A stretch of 64,000 nt of DNA from JACVRW01 sp963765135 (GTDB lineage Bacteria; Actinomycetota; Thermoleophilia; Solirubrobacterales; Thermoleophilaceae). Made by a program: the position numbers and the translations under genes. The notes below the pieces were generated by a model. It had not been told where the DNA came from and searched no databases. It worked only from the letters and a program-made list of their open reading frames with translations. Where the stretch lies: positions 62,001-126,000 of the forward strand of contig CAVXUX010000001.1 of NCBI GenBank assembly GCA_963765135.1, written 5' to 3'. Positions 17,199-25,339 of the stretch are shown piece after piece. Each line of letters starts with the position of its first letter. Position 1 is the first letter of the stretch.

Positions 17199-18154
17199 GC
17201 CTGCCCCTCTCCCCGCCGATCAAGCCGCAGCTGGCCAAGAGCGCGCGCGAGCTGCCCGCGGGTGACGACTGGTGCTACGAGCCCAAGTGGGACGGCTTTC
17301 GCACGCTCGTGTTCCGCGACGGCGACGACGTGCACCTGCAGAGCCGCAACGGCAAGCCGATGAACCGCTACTTCCCCGACGTCGTCGAGCAGGCGCTGGC
17401 GCTGCCGGCGCAGCGCTACGTGATCGACGGAGAGATGGTGGTCACCGTCGACGGGATCCAGGAGTTCGACCTGCTCTCGCAGCGGATCCACCCGGCCGCC
17501 TCGCGCGTGGAGCGGCTCGCCAAGGAGACGCCCGCCACACTGGTCGCCTTCGACCTGCTCGCGGACGGCGACGAGACGCTCGTCGAGCTGCCCTACACCG
17601 AGCGGCGCAAGCGACTCGCGGCGCTGGTGGCCGACCCCGTCGAGCTGACTCCCTCGACCGACGACGCCGACGCTGCCGGGCAGTGGCTGGCCGGCACCGG
17701 CGAGGGCGTGATCGCCAAGCAGTCGAGCGCGCCGTACCGCCCCGGCGAGCGCGTCGGCATGGTCAAGGTCAAGCGCGTGCGTACGGCCGACGTCGTCGTG
17801 GCGGCGTTCCGCTTCGGCAAGGAGCCAGACACGGTCGGCTCGCTGATCCTCGGCATGTACGACGACGACGGCGAGCTGCGCATCGTCGGGCACACGTCAG
17901 GCTTCCGAGCCAAGCAGAAGCGCGAGCTGTTGGAGCTGCTCGAGCCCTATCGCACCGGCGAGCGCGGCTCGGGCGAGGCAAGCCGCTGGAAGTCGGACGA
18001 GGAGCTGGTCTGGGAAGGCCTGCGCCCGGAGCTGGTCTGCGAGATCGCGTTCGACCACATCACCGGCCGCAGGATTCGTCACGGGGCAAAGTTCCTGCGG
18101 TGGCGTACCGATAAGGAACCGCAGGAATGCCTCACATCTCAATTGCGCGACTGA
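17195..18154 (+). CDS. ATP-dependent DNA ligase (LigC-like stand-alone)
   Basis: The protein is 319 aa. Motif I is EPKWDGFR with nucleophile Lys31; SRNGK, VIDGEMVV, AFDLL, EGVIAKQ and MVKVKR follow as motifs Ia, III, IIIa, IV and V. An OB-fold with LRFVG-like HTSGF and AFDHITGRRIRHGAKFLRWR completes it. There is no polymerase or nuclease domain, unlike LigD, so it is the LigC type found in actinobacteria beside LigD. LigC acts in alternative end joining or excision repair in mycobacteria. The GTG overlaps the SDR stop, and the next gene starts 28 bases before this one ends. Confidence 0.9.
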   Translation: MSLPLSPPIKPQLAKSARELPAGDDWCYEPKWDGFRTLVFRDGDDVHLQSRNGKPMNRYFPDVVEQALALPAQRYVIDGEMVVTVDGIQEFDLLSQRIHPAASRVERLAKETPATLVAFDLLADGDETLVELPYTERRKRLAALVADPVELTPSTDDADAAGQWLAGTGEGVIAKQSSAPYRPGERVGMVKVKRVRTADVVVAAFRFGKEPDTVGSLILGMYDDDGELRIVGHTSGFRAKQKRELLELLEPYRTGERGSGEASRWKSDEELVWEGLRPELVCEIAFDHITGRRIRHGAKFLRWRTDKEPQECLTSQLRD

Positions 18155-19590
18155 CCCTCACACTGCTCGTGCTCGCCGGCGCGCTCGCGCCTGCGGCTCA
18201 GGCGCAGTACACGGTTCCGCCGGACAACCCGTTCGTGGGCAACCCGCTCGCGCGCGGCGAGATCTACGTGACCGGCATGCGCAACCCCTACCGCTGGTCG
18301 TTCGACCGGCTGAACGGCGACATCTGGATCGGCGACGTGGGCGGCAGCAACCCCGACCAGGAGGAGGTCACCCACCTGAGCGCGGGCAGCATCGCCGGCG
18401 CGAACCTGGGGTGGAACTGCTTCTCGGGCACGGTGGTGAAGACGGGCTGCACGCCGGCCAACTACCACCCGCCCGTCTACCAATACGCGAGCGGGCCGGA
18501 CGTGGTGATCGGCGGCTACGTCGTGCGCGACCCCGACCTGGGCGCGTTTGCCGGCGTCTACCTGTTCGCGAAGCTCAACACCGGCATCTTCCGGCTCGAC
18601 GGTGGGACGGCCACAAACCTGGGACTGGGCGCCGCGGCGGTGTCCGGCTTCGGCGAGGACGGCGTCGGGCACCTGTACGCGACCAGCCTGAACGGCCCCG
18701 TCTACCGGCTCACCCAGAACGGCTCCGCGCTCGCGCTGGCCAGCATCGGCAACTTCACCCAGCCCGTAGCCGTCGCGGCCGCGCCAGGCGACACCCAGCG
18801 TCTGTTCGTCGTCGAGAAGACGGGCAAGGTCAAGGTGCGCTTGGGCGGCCAGGTGAGCGACTTCCTCGACCTGACCTCGCTCGTGAGCACGACCGGTGAG
18901 CAGGGACTGCTCGCTTTCGCTCTGGCGCCCGACTACGCCACCAGCGGACGGGTCTTCGCCTTTTACACCGACAAGGGGAACGACCTCCAGCTGGACGAGT
19001 TCCGGCGCACCGCCGAGAGCCCCGATCGATCCGACCTGAGCACCCGCCGGTCGCTGCTCACGATCCAGCACGACCAGGCTCAGAACCACAACGGCGGCCA
19101 GCTGCTGTTCGGCCCGGACGGGAAGCTCTACCTCTCGACCGGCGACGGCGGCACGCAGGGGGATCCCGAGGGCGACGCCCAGAGCCAGGCGTCGCTGCTC
19201 GGCAAGATCCTGCGCATCGACGTCGGCATCCCGGCCTCGGCGCTCGACACGGTCGCGCCGACCCTGCGCGCCAAGGCGAAGGGGCGCCAGCGCCTGCTGC
19301 GCCTGCGCGGCGCTGTCGCCTACGTGCGCTGCAGCGAGAACTGCGCGGTCGTGGTCGGCGGCCGCCTGCACGTGGGCAAGCGCTCGTATCGCCTGCGCCG
19401 GGTCAAGACGCTGGGTCCGGCCAACAAGCGCGTGCGCATGAAGGTGCCGCTCGGCTCGAAGGCGCGGCGCGCGATCAAGCTGGGCGTGCGGCGCCACCGC
19501 AGGATCCGCATCGACGTGGCGCTGCGGGCGCGCGACGCCATCGGCAACCGCTCCAAGCCGGCAACTCGCGCGGTCCGTCTCAAGCGCTGA
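18127..19590 (+). CDS. Secreted PQQ-type sugar dehydrogenase, circularly permuted (copy 1)
   Basis: The protein is 487 aa with a signal peptide ending AQAQ near residue 27. In ordinary glucose/sorbosone dehydrogenases the segment with HNGGQLLFGPDGKLY and GKILRID comes first and the segment with DNPFVG, GMRNPYRWSFD and GANLGWN comes second. Here the order is reversed: the second half begins at residue 28 and the first half at about residue 210 (TQPVAVAAAPGDTQRLFVVE). A C-terminal beta domain with two cysteines follows GKILRIDV. The join closes a propeller, so activity is possible. A ribosome binding site (AAGGA) lies inside the ligase gene. Copy 2 follows by 37 bases. Confidence 0.85.
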   Translation: MPHISIARLTLTLLVLAGALAPAAQAQYTVPPDNPFVGNPLARGEIYVTGMRNPYRWSFDRLNGDIWIGDVGGSNPDQEEVTHLSAGSIAGANLGWNCFSGTVVKTGCTPANYHPPVYQYASGPDVVIGGYVVRDPDLGAFAGVYLFAKLNTGIFRLDGGTATNLGLGAAAVSGFGEDGVGHLYATSLNGPVYRLTQNGSALALASIGNFTQPVAVAAAPGDTQRLFVVEKTGKVKVRLGGQVSDFLDLTSLVSTTGEQGLLAFALAPDYATSGRVFAFYTDKGNDLQLDEFRRTAESPDRSDLSTRRSLLTIQHDQAQNHNGGQLLFGPDGKLYLSTGDGGTQGDPEGDAQSQASLLGKILRIDVGIPASALDTVAPTLRAKAKGRQRLLRLRGAVAYVRCSENCAVVVGGRLHVGKRSYRLRRVKTLGPANKRVRMKVPLGSKARRAIKLGVRRHRRIRIDVALRARDAIGNRSKPATRAVRLKR

Positions 19591-19627
19591 GCCCCCCGCA
19601 AACGGCCGTTTCGCGGTAGCGTCGGGC

Positions 19628-21100
19628 ATGGCCCCGCGGGGATGGGTTTGCGCGCTCGTCGCGGCGATGGTGGTTGCCGCCGCGACTCCTGCCGCGGACG
19701 CCGCGCCGCATCCGGGCTACCGCGTCCCGCTCGACAATCCGTTCGTGGCCGTCCCGGGCGCCCGCCCCGAGGTGTACGTCATGGGGATGCGCAACCCCTA
19801 CCGCTGGTCGTTCGACACGCCGACCGGCGACATGTACGTGGCCGACGTGGGCGGCAACCTGCGCGAGGAGATCACCTACCTGCCCGCGGCGGAGATCGCG
19901 GGGGCGAACCTGGGTTGGCACTGCTTCGAGGGGACGCTCGCCCAGAAGTCCTGCCGGCCGTCCAACTACTTCCCGCCCACCCACGAGTACCCGAGCGGCC
20001 CGGACGTCGTGATCGGCGGCTACGTGGTGCACGACCCCGACCTGCCGTCCTTCCAGGGCCGCTACCTGTACGGCCGCTTCTACAGCGGGCTCTGGGTCCT
20101 GGGCGCGGGGGCGAGCGGCCTTGCGACGAACGTCGCGCCGCTTTTGGGGGTGACCAGCTTCGGCGAGGACGGCGCCGGGCACCTCTACGCGACCTCGTTC
20201 GAGGGTGCGGTCTACCGGCTCGGTGAGAGCGCCGGCGCGCTGACCGCGACGCCGATCGGCCCGCTGTTCACCCACCCCGTGCAGGTGCTCTCGCCGCCGC
20301 ACGACTCGGAGCGCCTGTTCGTAGTCGAGAAGGCGGGCCGGGTGACGCTGCTCGACGGCGGGGGCGCGACCGAGTTCCTCGACATCCGCGGCCGCGTCAG
20401 CAGCGAGGAATACGAGGAGGGGCTGCTCGGATTCCTGCCGGCGCCCGACTACGACAGCAGCGGCAGGGTGTTCGCCTTCTACACCGACAAAGGCAGCGAC
20501 ATCCAGGTCGACGAGTACCGGCGCACGGCCCGCAACCCGGATCGAGCCGATCCGAGCACGCGCAAGCCGCTGCTGACGATCCAGCACAACCAGTCGACCC
20601 ACCACCACGGCGGCCAGATGAACTTCGGCCGCGACGGCTACCTGTACCTGTCGACCGGCGACGGCGACCTCAGGGTCGATCCCCAGAACGACGCCCAGAA
20701 CCCCGGTTCGCTGCTCGGCAAGATCCTGCGCATCGACGTGCGCGCGGCGAGGCCCGACGCCCGCGCCCCCAGGCTGCGCGTGAGGGTGGCCAGCGAGCAG
20801 CGCGTGCTGCGCGCGAAGGCGGCCACGGCATACGCCAGGTGCAGCGAGGACTGCTCCCTGACCGCGAGCGCTCGCATCAGGATCGGCCACCGCTCCTTCG
20901 ACCTCCTGCCCGCCGGGGCCGCGCGCCACGCCGGCCATGGCGGCCGGCTCGTGCTGCAGCTCACGCCGCACTGCGTGCGCCTCCTCAAGCGTGCGCTCAA
21001 ACGGCATCGCAGCGCATCGGTGCGCATCACCCTGCGCGCCTCGGACTCCACCGGGAACAGCCCCAAGGCCGTGTCCCGCAGGGTCCGGGTCAGCGGCTGA
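19628..21100 (+). CDS. Secreted PQQ-type sugar dehydrogenase, circularly permuted (copy 2)
   Basis: The protein is 490 aa and paralogous to the preceding gene over its full length, with the same swapped order: DNPFVAV, GMRNPYRWSFD and GANLGWHCFEG first, then HPVQVLSPPHDSERLFVVE, EGLLGFLPAPDYDSSG, HHHGGQMNFGRDGYLYLSTG and GSLLGKILRIDV. The likely active-site histidine is in HHHGGQ. The C-terminal domain again has paired cysteines. The signal peptide is GWVCALVAAMVVAAATPAADA. It has its own leaderless promoter signature, TAGCGT at 19617-19622, five bases before ATG. Its stop overlaps the convergent sigma-factor gene by 11 bases. Confidence 0.85.
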   Translation: MAPRGWVCALVAAMVVAAATPAADAAPHPGYRVPLDNPFVAVPGARPEVYVMGMRNPYRWSFDTPTGDMYVADVGGNLREEITYLPAAEIAGANLGWHCFEGTLAQKSCRPSNYFPPTHEYPSGPDVVIGGYVVHDPDLPSFQGRYLYGRFYSGLWVLGAGASGLATNVAPLLGVTSFGEDGAGHLYATSFEGAVYRLGESAGALTATPIGPLFTHPVQVLSPPHDSERLFVVEKAGRVTLLDGGGATEFLDIRGRVSSEEYEEGLLGFLPAPDYDSSGRVFAFYTDKGSDIQVDEYRRTARNPDRADPSTRKPLLTIQHNQSTHHHGGQMNFGRDGYLYLSTGDGDLRVDPQNDAQNPGSLLGKILRIDVRAARPDARAPRLRVRVASEQRVLRAKAATAYARCSEDCSLTASARIRIGHRSFDLLPAGAARHAGHGGRLVLQLTPHCVRLLKRALKRHRSASVRITLRASDSTGNSPKAVSRRVRVSG

Positions 21101-22304
21101 GCTCGCGCAGGCGCCGCTCGAGGAAGGCGCGCTCGGCCGGGTTCGCGGCCAGCTCGTGCGCCCGCCGGTAGGCGACCGCGGCCTCCTCGTCGCGACCGAG
21201 CCGGCGCAGCAGGTCCGCGCGCGTGGCGTGCAGCAGGTGGTAGTCCTCGAGCCGTCCGCTCTCGAGCTGGGCCACGAGCTCGAGACCCGCCTCCGGGCCC
21301 TCCGCCATCGACACGGCCACCGCCCGGTTGAGCTCCACGACGGGGGATGGGTCGAACTGCGCCAGCGCCGCGTACAACGCGACTACGCGAGCCCAGTCGG
21401 TCGTTTCGGCCACGTGCTCGGCCGCGATGGCGGCCTGGATCGCGTAGACGCCGCGGGCGCCGGCAGTCGCCGCCACCCGCACACCCTCCTCGATCTCGTC
21501 GGACTGCCAGAGCGAGCGGTCCTGGTCGGCAAGCAGCACGATCTCGCCTCGCTCGTCCACGCGCGCGCCGCGCCGCGAGTGGTGCAGCAGCATCAGCGCC
21601 AGCAGCCCGCGCACCTCGGTCTCGTCGGGCATCAGGTTCGCGAGCAGCCGCGCCAGCCGGATCGCCTCGTCGCACAGCTCCTGCCGCACCACGGTGTCGG
21701 CCCCGGTCGCGAGATAGCCCTCGTTGAAGATCAGGTAGAGCACGGTCAGGAGCGAGCGCAGCCGGTCGGGCAGCTCGTGGTCGGGCGGCACGTGGAACGG
21801 GATGCCGGCGTCGCGGATCTTGCGCTTGGCGCGCACGAGCCGCTGCTGCATGGTCCGCTCTCCGATCAGGAACGCGCGCGCCACCTCGGGCGTGGACAGC
21901 CCGCCCAGGTTGCGCAGCGTCAGCGCCACGCGCGCCTCCGGCGCGAGCGCCGGATGGCAGCAGGTGAAGAACAGCCGCAGCCGGTCGTCCGGCAGCGACG
22001 TGTCGATTGGGTCGTCCGGCTGTCCCGGCATCAGCCGCTCCAGCTCTCGCAGCTTCTCCTCATAGCGACGCTCCCGGCGGATGCGGTCGATCGCGCGGTT
22101 GCGCGCGGTCCGCACGATCCAGGCGCCCGGGTTGTCCGGCAGCCCGTCGCGCGGCCAGCGTTCGACCGCGATCACGAACGCCTCCTGGACCGCGTCCTCG
22201 GCCAGGTCGAAGTCGCCGAGGATGCGGATCAGGGTCGCCACGGCGCGCCCCGACTCCTGCCGGAAGGCGGCCGCGACGACCGAGTCCGTTGCGGCGCGTT
22301 CTAC
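21090..22304 (-). CDS. ECF sigma factor, ECF42 type with long C-terminal extension
   Basis: About 404 aa. The sigma2 region (RILGDFDLAEDAVQEAFVIA) and sigma4 region (LSTPEVARAFLIGERTMQQRLVRAK) are followed by a 200-residue helical TPR-like domain with HHSRRGARVDERGEIVLLAD and FNEGYLATG, the hallmark of ECF42. ECF42 genes sit beside DGPF genes, as here. The start is abnormal: the conserved N-terminus (ATDSVVAAAFRQESGR) has no ATG, GTG or TTG near it. The best candidate is GTA at 22304, overlapping the upstream TAG as GTAG with AAGGAG seven bases before it. An ATG at 22421 would add 39 residues that look out of frame. Confidence 0.82.
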   Translation of the reverse strand, partial: VERAATDSVVAAAFRQESGRAVATLIRILGDFDLAEDAVQEAFVIAVERWPRDGLPDNPGAWIVRTARNRAIDRIRRERRYEEKLRELERLMPGQPDDPIDTSLPDDRLRLFFTCCHPALAPEARVALTLRNLGGLSTPEVARAFLIGERTMQQRLVRAKRKIRDAGIPFHVPPDHELPDRLRSLLTVLYLIFNEGYLATGADTVVRQELCDEAIRLARLLANLMPDETEVRGLLALMLLHHSRRGARVDERGEIVLLADQDRSLWQSDEIEEGVRVAATAGARGVYAIQAAIAAEHVAETTDWARVVALYAALAQFDPSPVVELNRAVAVSMAEGPEAGLELVAQLESGRLEDYHLLHATRADLLRRLGRDEEAAVAYRRAHELAANPAERAFLERRLRELSR

Positions 22305-22702
22305 GAAGCCGCTCCTTGCTGCTCCACGGCCTGCGGGTCGTCGTAGTACGGCCCGTAGTCCATCACCGGCCGGATCTCGGTGACGCCGCCCTGCTGCGCG
22401 CTCGGCAGCTTGGCGGCCCATTCGACCGCCTCGTCGAGGTTCTTGCAGTCGATCACGTAGAAGCCGCCGACCTGCTCCTTCGTCTCGGCGAAGGGCCCGT
22501 CGGTGAGGATCCGCTCGCCGTCCTGAACGTTGAGCGTCGTGGCAGTCGTGCTCGACTGGAGGCCCTCGCCCGAGACGAACGCGCCCGCCCCGACGAGCGA
22601 CTTCGTGTACTCATCCCACAGCTGCAGCGCCGCGGCCGTCTCCTCCTCGGAGCGATCCGCGTACTGGCTCTCGTCGCCGATGATCAAGAGCATGTACTTC
22701 AT
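22301..22702 (-). CDS. DGPF/YCII-domain protein (partner of ECF42 sigma factor)
   Basis: The protein is 133 aa and starts MKYMLLIIGDESQY. The diagnostic DGPF motif is present in ILTDGPFAETKEQVGGFYVI, with the ferredoxin-like alpha/beta pattern and EIRPVMDYG near the end. DGPF proteins form one transcript with ECF42 sigma factors, and their biochemical role is not settled. The ATG at 22702 has GGGAG about eight bases upstream; a longer frame to 22744 starts with a basic, unlikely tail. The stop TAG overlaps the presumed sigma-factor start. Confidence 0.9.
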   Translation of the reverse strand: MKYMLLIIGDESQYADRSEEETAAALQLWDEYTKSLVGAGAFVSGEGLQSSTTATTLNVQDGERILTDGPFAETKEQVGGFYVIDCKNLDEAVEWAAKLPSAQQGGVTEIRPVMDYGPYYDDPQAVEQQGAAS

Positions 22703-22789
22703 GCCTACTCCCTTCGGTCGGGCGGCGCGTTTCGCCGCCTGCAACCTACCGACGAACGGACAGGGCGCAAATCGACATCATGTGAACGA

Positions 22790-23278
22790 ATGGCGCAACT
22801 TCAGGTCATCGCCGCCGACGTGACGCAGCTCGAGGTCGACGCGATCGCCAACGCGGCCAACACGCAGCTGATGCACGGCGGGGGCGTGGCGGGTGCCATC
22901 TCGCGGGCCGGCGGTGCCGCCGTTCAGCGCGAGTCCGACGAGCGGGCGCCGATCGGGCTCGGCGAGGCCGTGGAGACAACCGCCGGCGAAATGCCCGCCC
23001 GCTGGGTGATCCACGCGGCGACGATGGAGCTGGGCGGCCCGACCTCAGCCGAGATCATCGAACGCGCGACGCGCTCGACGCTCGACCGCGCGGAGCAGCT
23101 CGGCTGCCGCTCGCTGGCGCTGGTCGCGTTCGGGACGGGCGTCGGCGGCTTCCCGCTCGACGAGGCGGCGCGCCTGATGGTGGGCGCTGCCCGCGATCAC
23201 GAGGGCGGACTCGAGCGGATCGTGTTCGCGGTGCACGGCGACGAGGCGGAGCGTGCGTTCCGCGACGCCGTTGGCTGA
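22790..23278 (+). CDS. Macro-domain (ADP-ribose-binding) protein
   Basis: The protein is 162 aa, a single macro domain. LQVIAADVTQLEVDAIANAAN opens the fold; NAANTQLMHGGGVAGAISRAGG is the ADP-ribose loop (split here: NAAN, then HGGGVAGAI), and ALVAFGTGVGGFPLDEAA is the second phosphate loop. Relatives hydrolyse O-acetyl-ADP-ribose or remove ADP-ribose from acidic residues. CATCAT (22776-22781) is eight bases upstream. It overlaps the glycerate kinase reading frame by 26 bases, so the two may be cotranscribed, though no functional link is known. Confidence 0.88.
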   Translation: MAQLQVIAADVTQLEVDAIANAANTQLMHGGGVAGAISRAGGAAVQRESDERAPIGLGEAVETTAGEMPARWVIHAATMELGGPTSAEIIERATRSTLDRAEQLGCRSLALVAFGTGVGGFPLDEAARLMVGAARDHEGGLERIVFAVHGDEAERAFRDAVG

Positions 23279-24245
23279 GCTGCCGGCGCTGGTGGCGCCG
23301 GACTCGTTCAAGGGGACGTTCACGGCGCGCGAGGTGGCGGCCGCGATCGCGAACGGGCTGCGGGCGGCCGGGCGCGCGGCGGAGGAGCTGCCGGTGGCCG
23401 ACGGCGGCGAGGGCACGATCGACGCGCTGCTGTCGACGCTCAGCGGCGTGGAGCGCACCGAGCGCGTGAGCGATCCGCTCGGGCGCCCGATCGAGGCGGC
23501 GTTCGTGCTGATCGACGACGGCCGGACGGCGATCGTCGAGATGGCGCGGGCGAGCGGCCTGGGGCTGGTGGACGCGGGCGAGCGCGACGCCTGGGCCGCT
23601 TCGACGCGCGGAACCGGCGAGCTGATCGCCGCGGCGGTGGAGGCAGGCGCCGAGCGGGTGATCGTCACTGTCGGCGGATCGGCGACGACGGACGGCGGGG
23701 CGGGAGCGCTGGAGGCGCTGGACGAGGCCGGCGTGACCGTGGAGATGGACGTGCTCTGCGACGTGCGGACGCCGTTCGAGGACGCGGCGCGGGTGTTCGG
23801 ACCCCAGAAGGGGGCCGACGCGGCGATGGTGCGCCGGCTGTCCGACCGGCTGCAGCATCTGGCGGAGGGCTACAAGCGCGACCCGCGCGGCGAGCCGATG
23901 ACCGGCGCCGCCGGCGGGCTCGCGGGCGGGCTGTGGGCCGAGTACGGGGCGCGGCTGAGGGACGGGCCGGAGTTCGTGCTGGGCGCGCTCGGGTTCGACG
24001 AGCGGATGCGAGCGTCCGCGTTCGTGGTCACGGGCGAGGGCCGCATCGACGAGCAGACGCTGCAGGGCAAGCTGGTCGGCGAGGTGGCCACCCGGTGCCG
24101 CCAGGCGGGCATTCCGTGCCACGGCGTGGTCGGCAAGATCGAGCTGGACCCGTTCTCAGAGCGGATCCTGGACTTCGCGTCGCTGAGCGAGGCGACGACG
24201 CTGGCGGAGCTCGAGGAGGCGGGGCGGCTGTTGGTGGCTTCGTGA
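23253..24245 (+). CDS. Glycerate kinase (GlxK/GarK family)
   Basis: The protein is 330 aa. LVAPDSFKGTFTA is the N-terminal signature; PVADGGEGTIDALL, VGGSATTDGGAGALEALD and TGEGRIDEQTLQGK are the remaining conserved blocks of the glycerate 2-kinase family, which phosphorylates D-glycerate with ATP. The start is uncertain: GTG at 23253 overlaps the macro gene, while TTG at 23271 gives a shorter leader closer to family length. The kinase could serve glyoxylate or glycerate salvage. It also relates loosely to the glucosylglycerate genes 4 kb away, but that is speculation. Confidence 0.9.
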   Translation: MRSATPLAELPALVAPDSFKGTFTAREVAAAIANGLRAAGRAAEELPVADGGEGTIDALLSTLSGVERTERVSDPLGRPIEAAFVLIDDGRTAIVEMARASGLGLVDAGERDAWAASTRGTGELIAAAVEAGAERVIVTVGGSATTDGGAGALEALDEAGVTVEMDVLCDVRTPFEDAARVFGPQKGADAAMVRRLSDRLQHLAEGYKRDPRGEPMTGAAGGLAGGLWAEYGARLRDGPEFVLGALGFDERMRASAFVVTGEGRIDEQTLQGKLVGEVATRCRQAGIPCHGVVGKIELDPFSERILDFASLSEATTLAELEEAGRLLVAS

Positions 24246-24286
24246 CGCCGCCTCCAGGCCAACAGCAGCACCAGGGCGGGCCGAGC

Positions 24287-24329
24287 GTGTGGGCCAGTTC
24301 CGGTGATATTCCCGAAGTAGGGCCCACAC
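24287..24329. terminator. Bidirectional terminator hairpin between convergent genes
   Basis: GTGTGGGCC (24287-24295) and GGCCCACAC (24321-24329) pair perfectly around a 25-base loop, in the 95-base gap between the convergent kinase and exporter genes. There is no T-run, as is common in high-GC actinobacteria. Confidence 0.5.
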
Positions 24330-24340
24330 TCGATGGCGAC

Positions 24341-25261
24341 CTACCCCAGCGTGATCAGCAGGACCCCCGCCAGCAGCGCCGCCACGGCGGCCAGGCGCGC
24401 CGGCGGCACCGGGCGGCGGGGCAGGCGCAGCAGGCCGTAGCGGTCCACGAAGACGGAGGCGACCTGCTGGCCGGCCACGGTCAGCGCGATCGTCGGGGCG
24501 GTGCCGATCTCTGGGATCAGGAGGAACACGGAGGTCACATAGGTCGCTCCCACCAGGCCGCCCAGCCAGCCCCACCACGGGAGGTGCTGCAGCGGCTCGA
24601 GTTGCGGCCGTGGCGCTCGCGTCGCGGCCAGCACACCGAGCAGGAGCGCGCCCATGCCCGCCGCCGCGACCACGAACGACACCGCTCCCGCGGCGATCGG
24701 CGCGTCGAGGTCGGTGCGGAGCTGGGCGTTGATCGCGCCCTGCAGCGGTAGCGCCGCGCCCGCCACCAGCGCGAGCGCCAGCCAGGCGGCGCGCTGCCCG
24801 ATCGCTCCCAGGCCGGCGCCATCGGTGCGCACGATCACAGCCACGGCCACGATCACAGCCGCCGCGCCCGCCACCTGCGCGACGCCGGGGACCTCGCGTG
24901 CCACCCCGAGCCAGCCGAAGCCGTCCAGGGCGAGCGACGCGAGCATCTGGCCGGTGATCCAGAGGCCGACGGTCAGCAGCGCCCCGAGCCTCGGGAACAG
25001 CAGGATGCCGGAGGTGATGTAGAGCGCGCTGGCGAGACCACCGACCAGATGCCACCCGGGCGCCTCGTCCAGCAGGCCGAAGGCGCCCACGGCGCCGGCG
25101 ACTGCCGTGGCCGCGAGCAGCAGGGTGGCGCCGATGCCGAGCTGGATCGTGGCGGCGCCGAACGGGCTGCCGGTGGCGGCGCTCAGCTGGACGTTGGCGG
25201 CGGCCTGAAGGGCCAGCAGGCCGCCGACGGCGAGGAGGAGGGGGATCGCGAGGGCTTCCAT
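24341..25261 (-). CDS. DMT-superfamily exporter, duplicated YdcZ/DUF606 type
   Basis: The protein is 306 aa with about ten hydrophobic helices. The two halves (residues 5-145 and 160-305) are internally similar: each has a Q-AxNxQL motif in its first helix (LQAAANVQLSAATGSPFGA and LQGAINAQLRTDLDAPIAA) and a G-LYITS or GATYVTS helix, as in fused YdcZ/DUF606 transporters. The substrate is unknown. It is divergent from a TetR regulator with two operator-like palindromes between, so it is probably repressed by that protein and induced by its own substrate. Confidence 0.88.
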   Translation of the reverse strand: MEALAIPLLLAVGGLLALQAAANVQLSAATGSPFGAATIQLGIGATLLLAATAVAGAVGAFGLLDEAPGWHLVGGLASALYITSGILLFPRLGALLTVGLWITGQMLASLALDGFGWLGVAREVPGVAQVAGAAAVIVAVAVIVRTDGAGLGAIGQRAAWLALALVAGAALPLQGAINAQLRTDLDAPIAAGAVSFVVAAAGMGALLLGVLAATRAPRPQLEPLQHLPWWGWLGGLVGATYVTSVFLLIPEIGTAPTIALTVAGQQVASVFVDRYGLLRLPRRPVPPARLAAVAALLAGVLLITLG

Positions 25262-25269
25262 GACGTCCT

Positions 25270-25328
25270 AACTTGACCGTGGTCCACTTGCTGAGTCGAG
25301 GCTAGCAAAACTTGACCGCGGTCCAGTT
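25270..25328. promoter_or_regulatory. Two copies of a TetR-type operator between divergent genes
   Basis: AACTTGACCGTGGTCCACTT (25270-25289) and AACTTGACCGCGGTCCAGTT (25309-25328) are near-identical 20-base imperfect palindromes with centres 39 bases apart. One ends eight bases before the exporter ATG and the other eleven bases before the TetR GTG. Each overlaps the likely core promoter, so one regulator could shut both genes. Confidence 0.75.
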
Positions 25329-25339
25329 AGACTGGTGGG

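Noticed and set aside
18127..21100. Reversed domain order as an assembly swap
   Set aside because: Two separate paralogues show the same order with in-frame signal peptides and C-terminal domains; a misjoin would not repeat.
22302..22421. ATG 22421 as the ECF42 start
   Set aside because: The extra 39 residues overlap the DGPF gene out of frame and have Arg/Gly/Ala-rich nonsense character. Kept only as an alternative.
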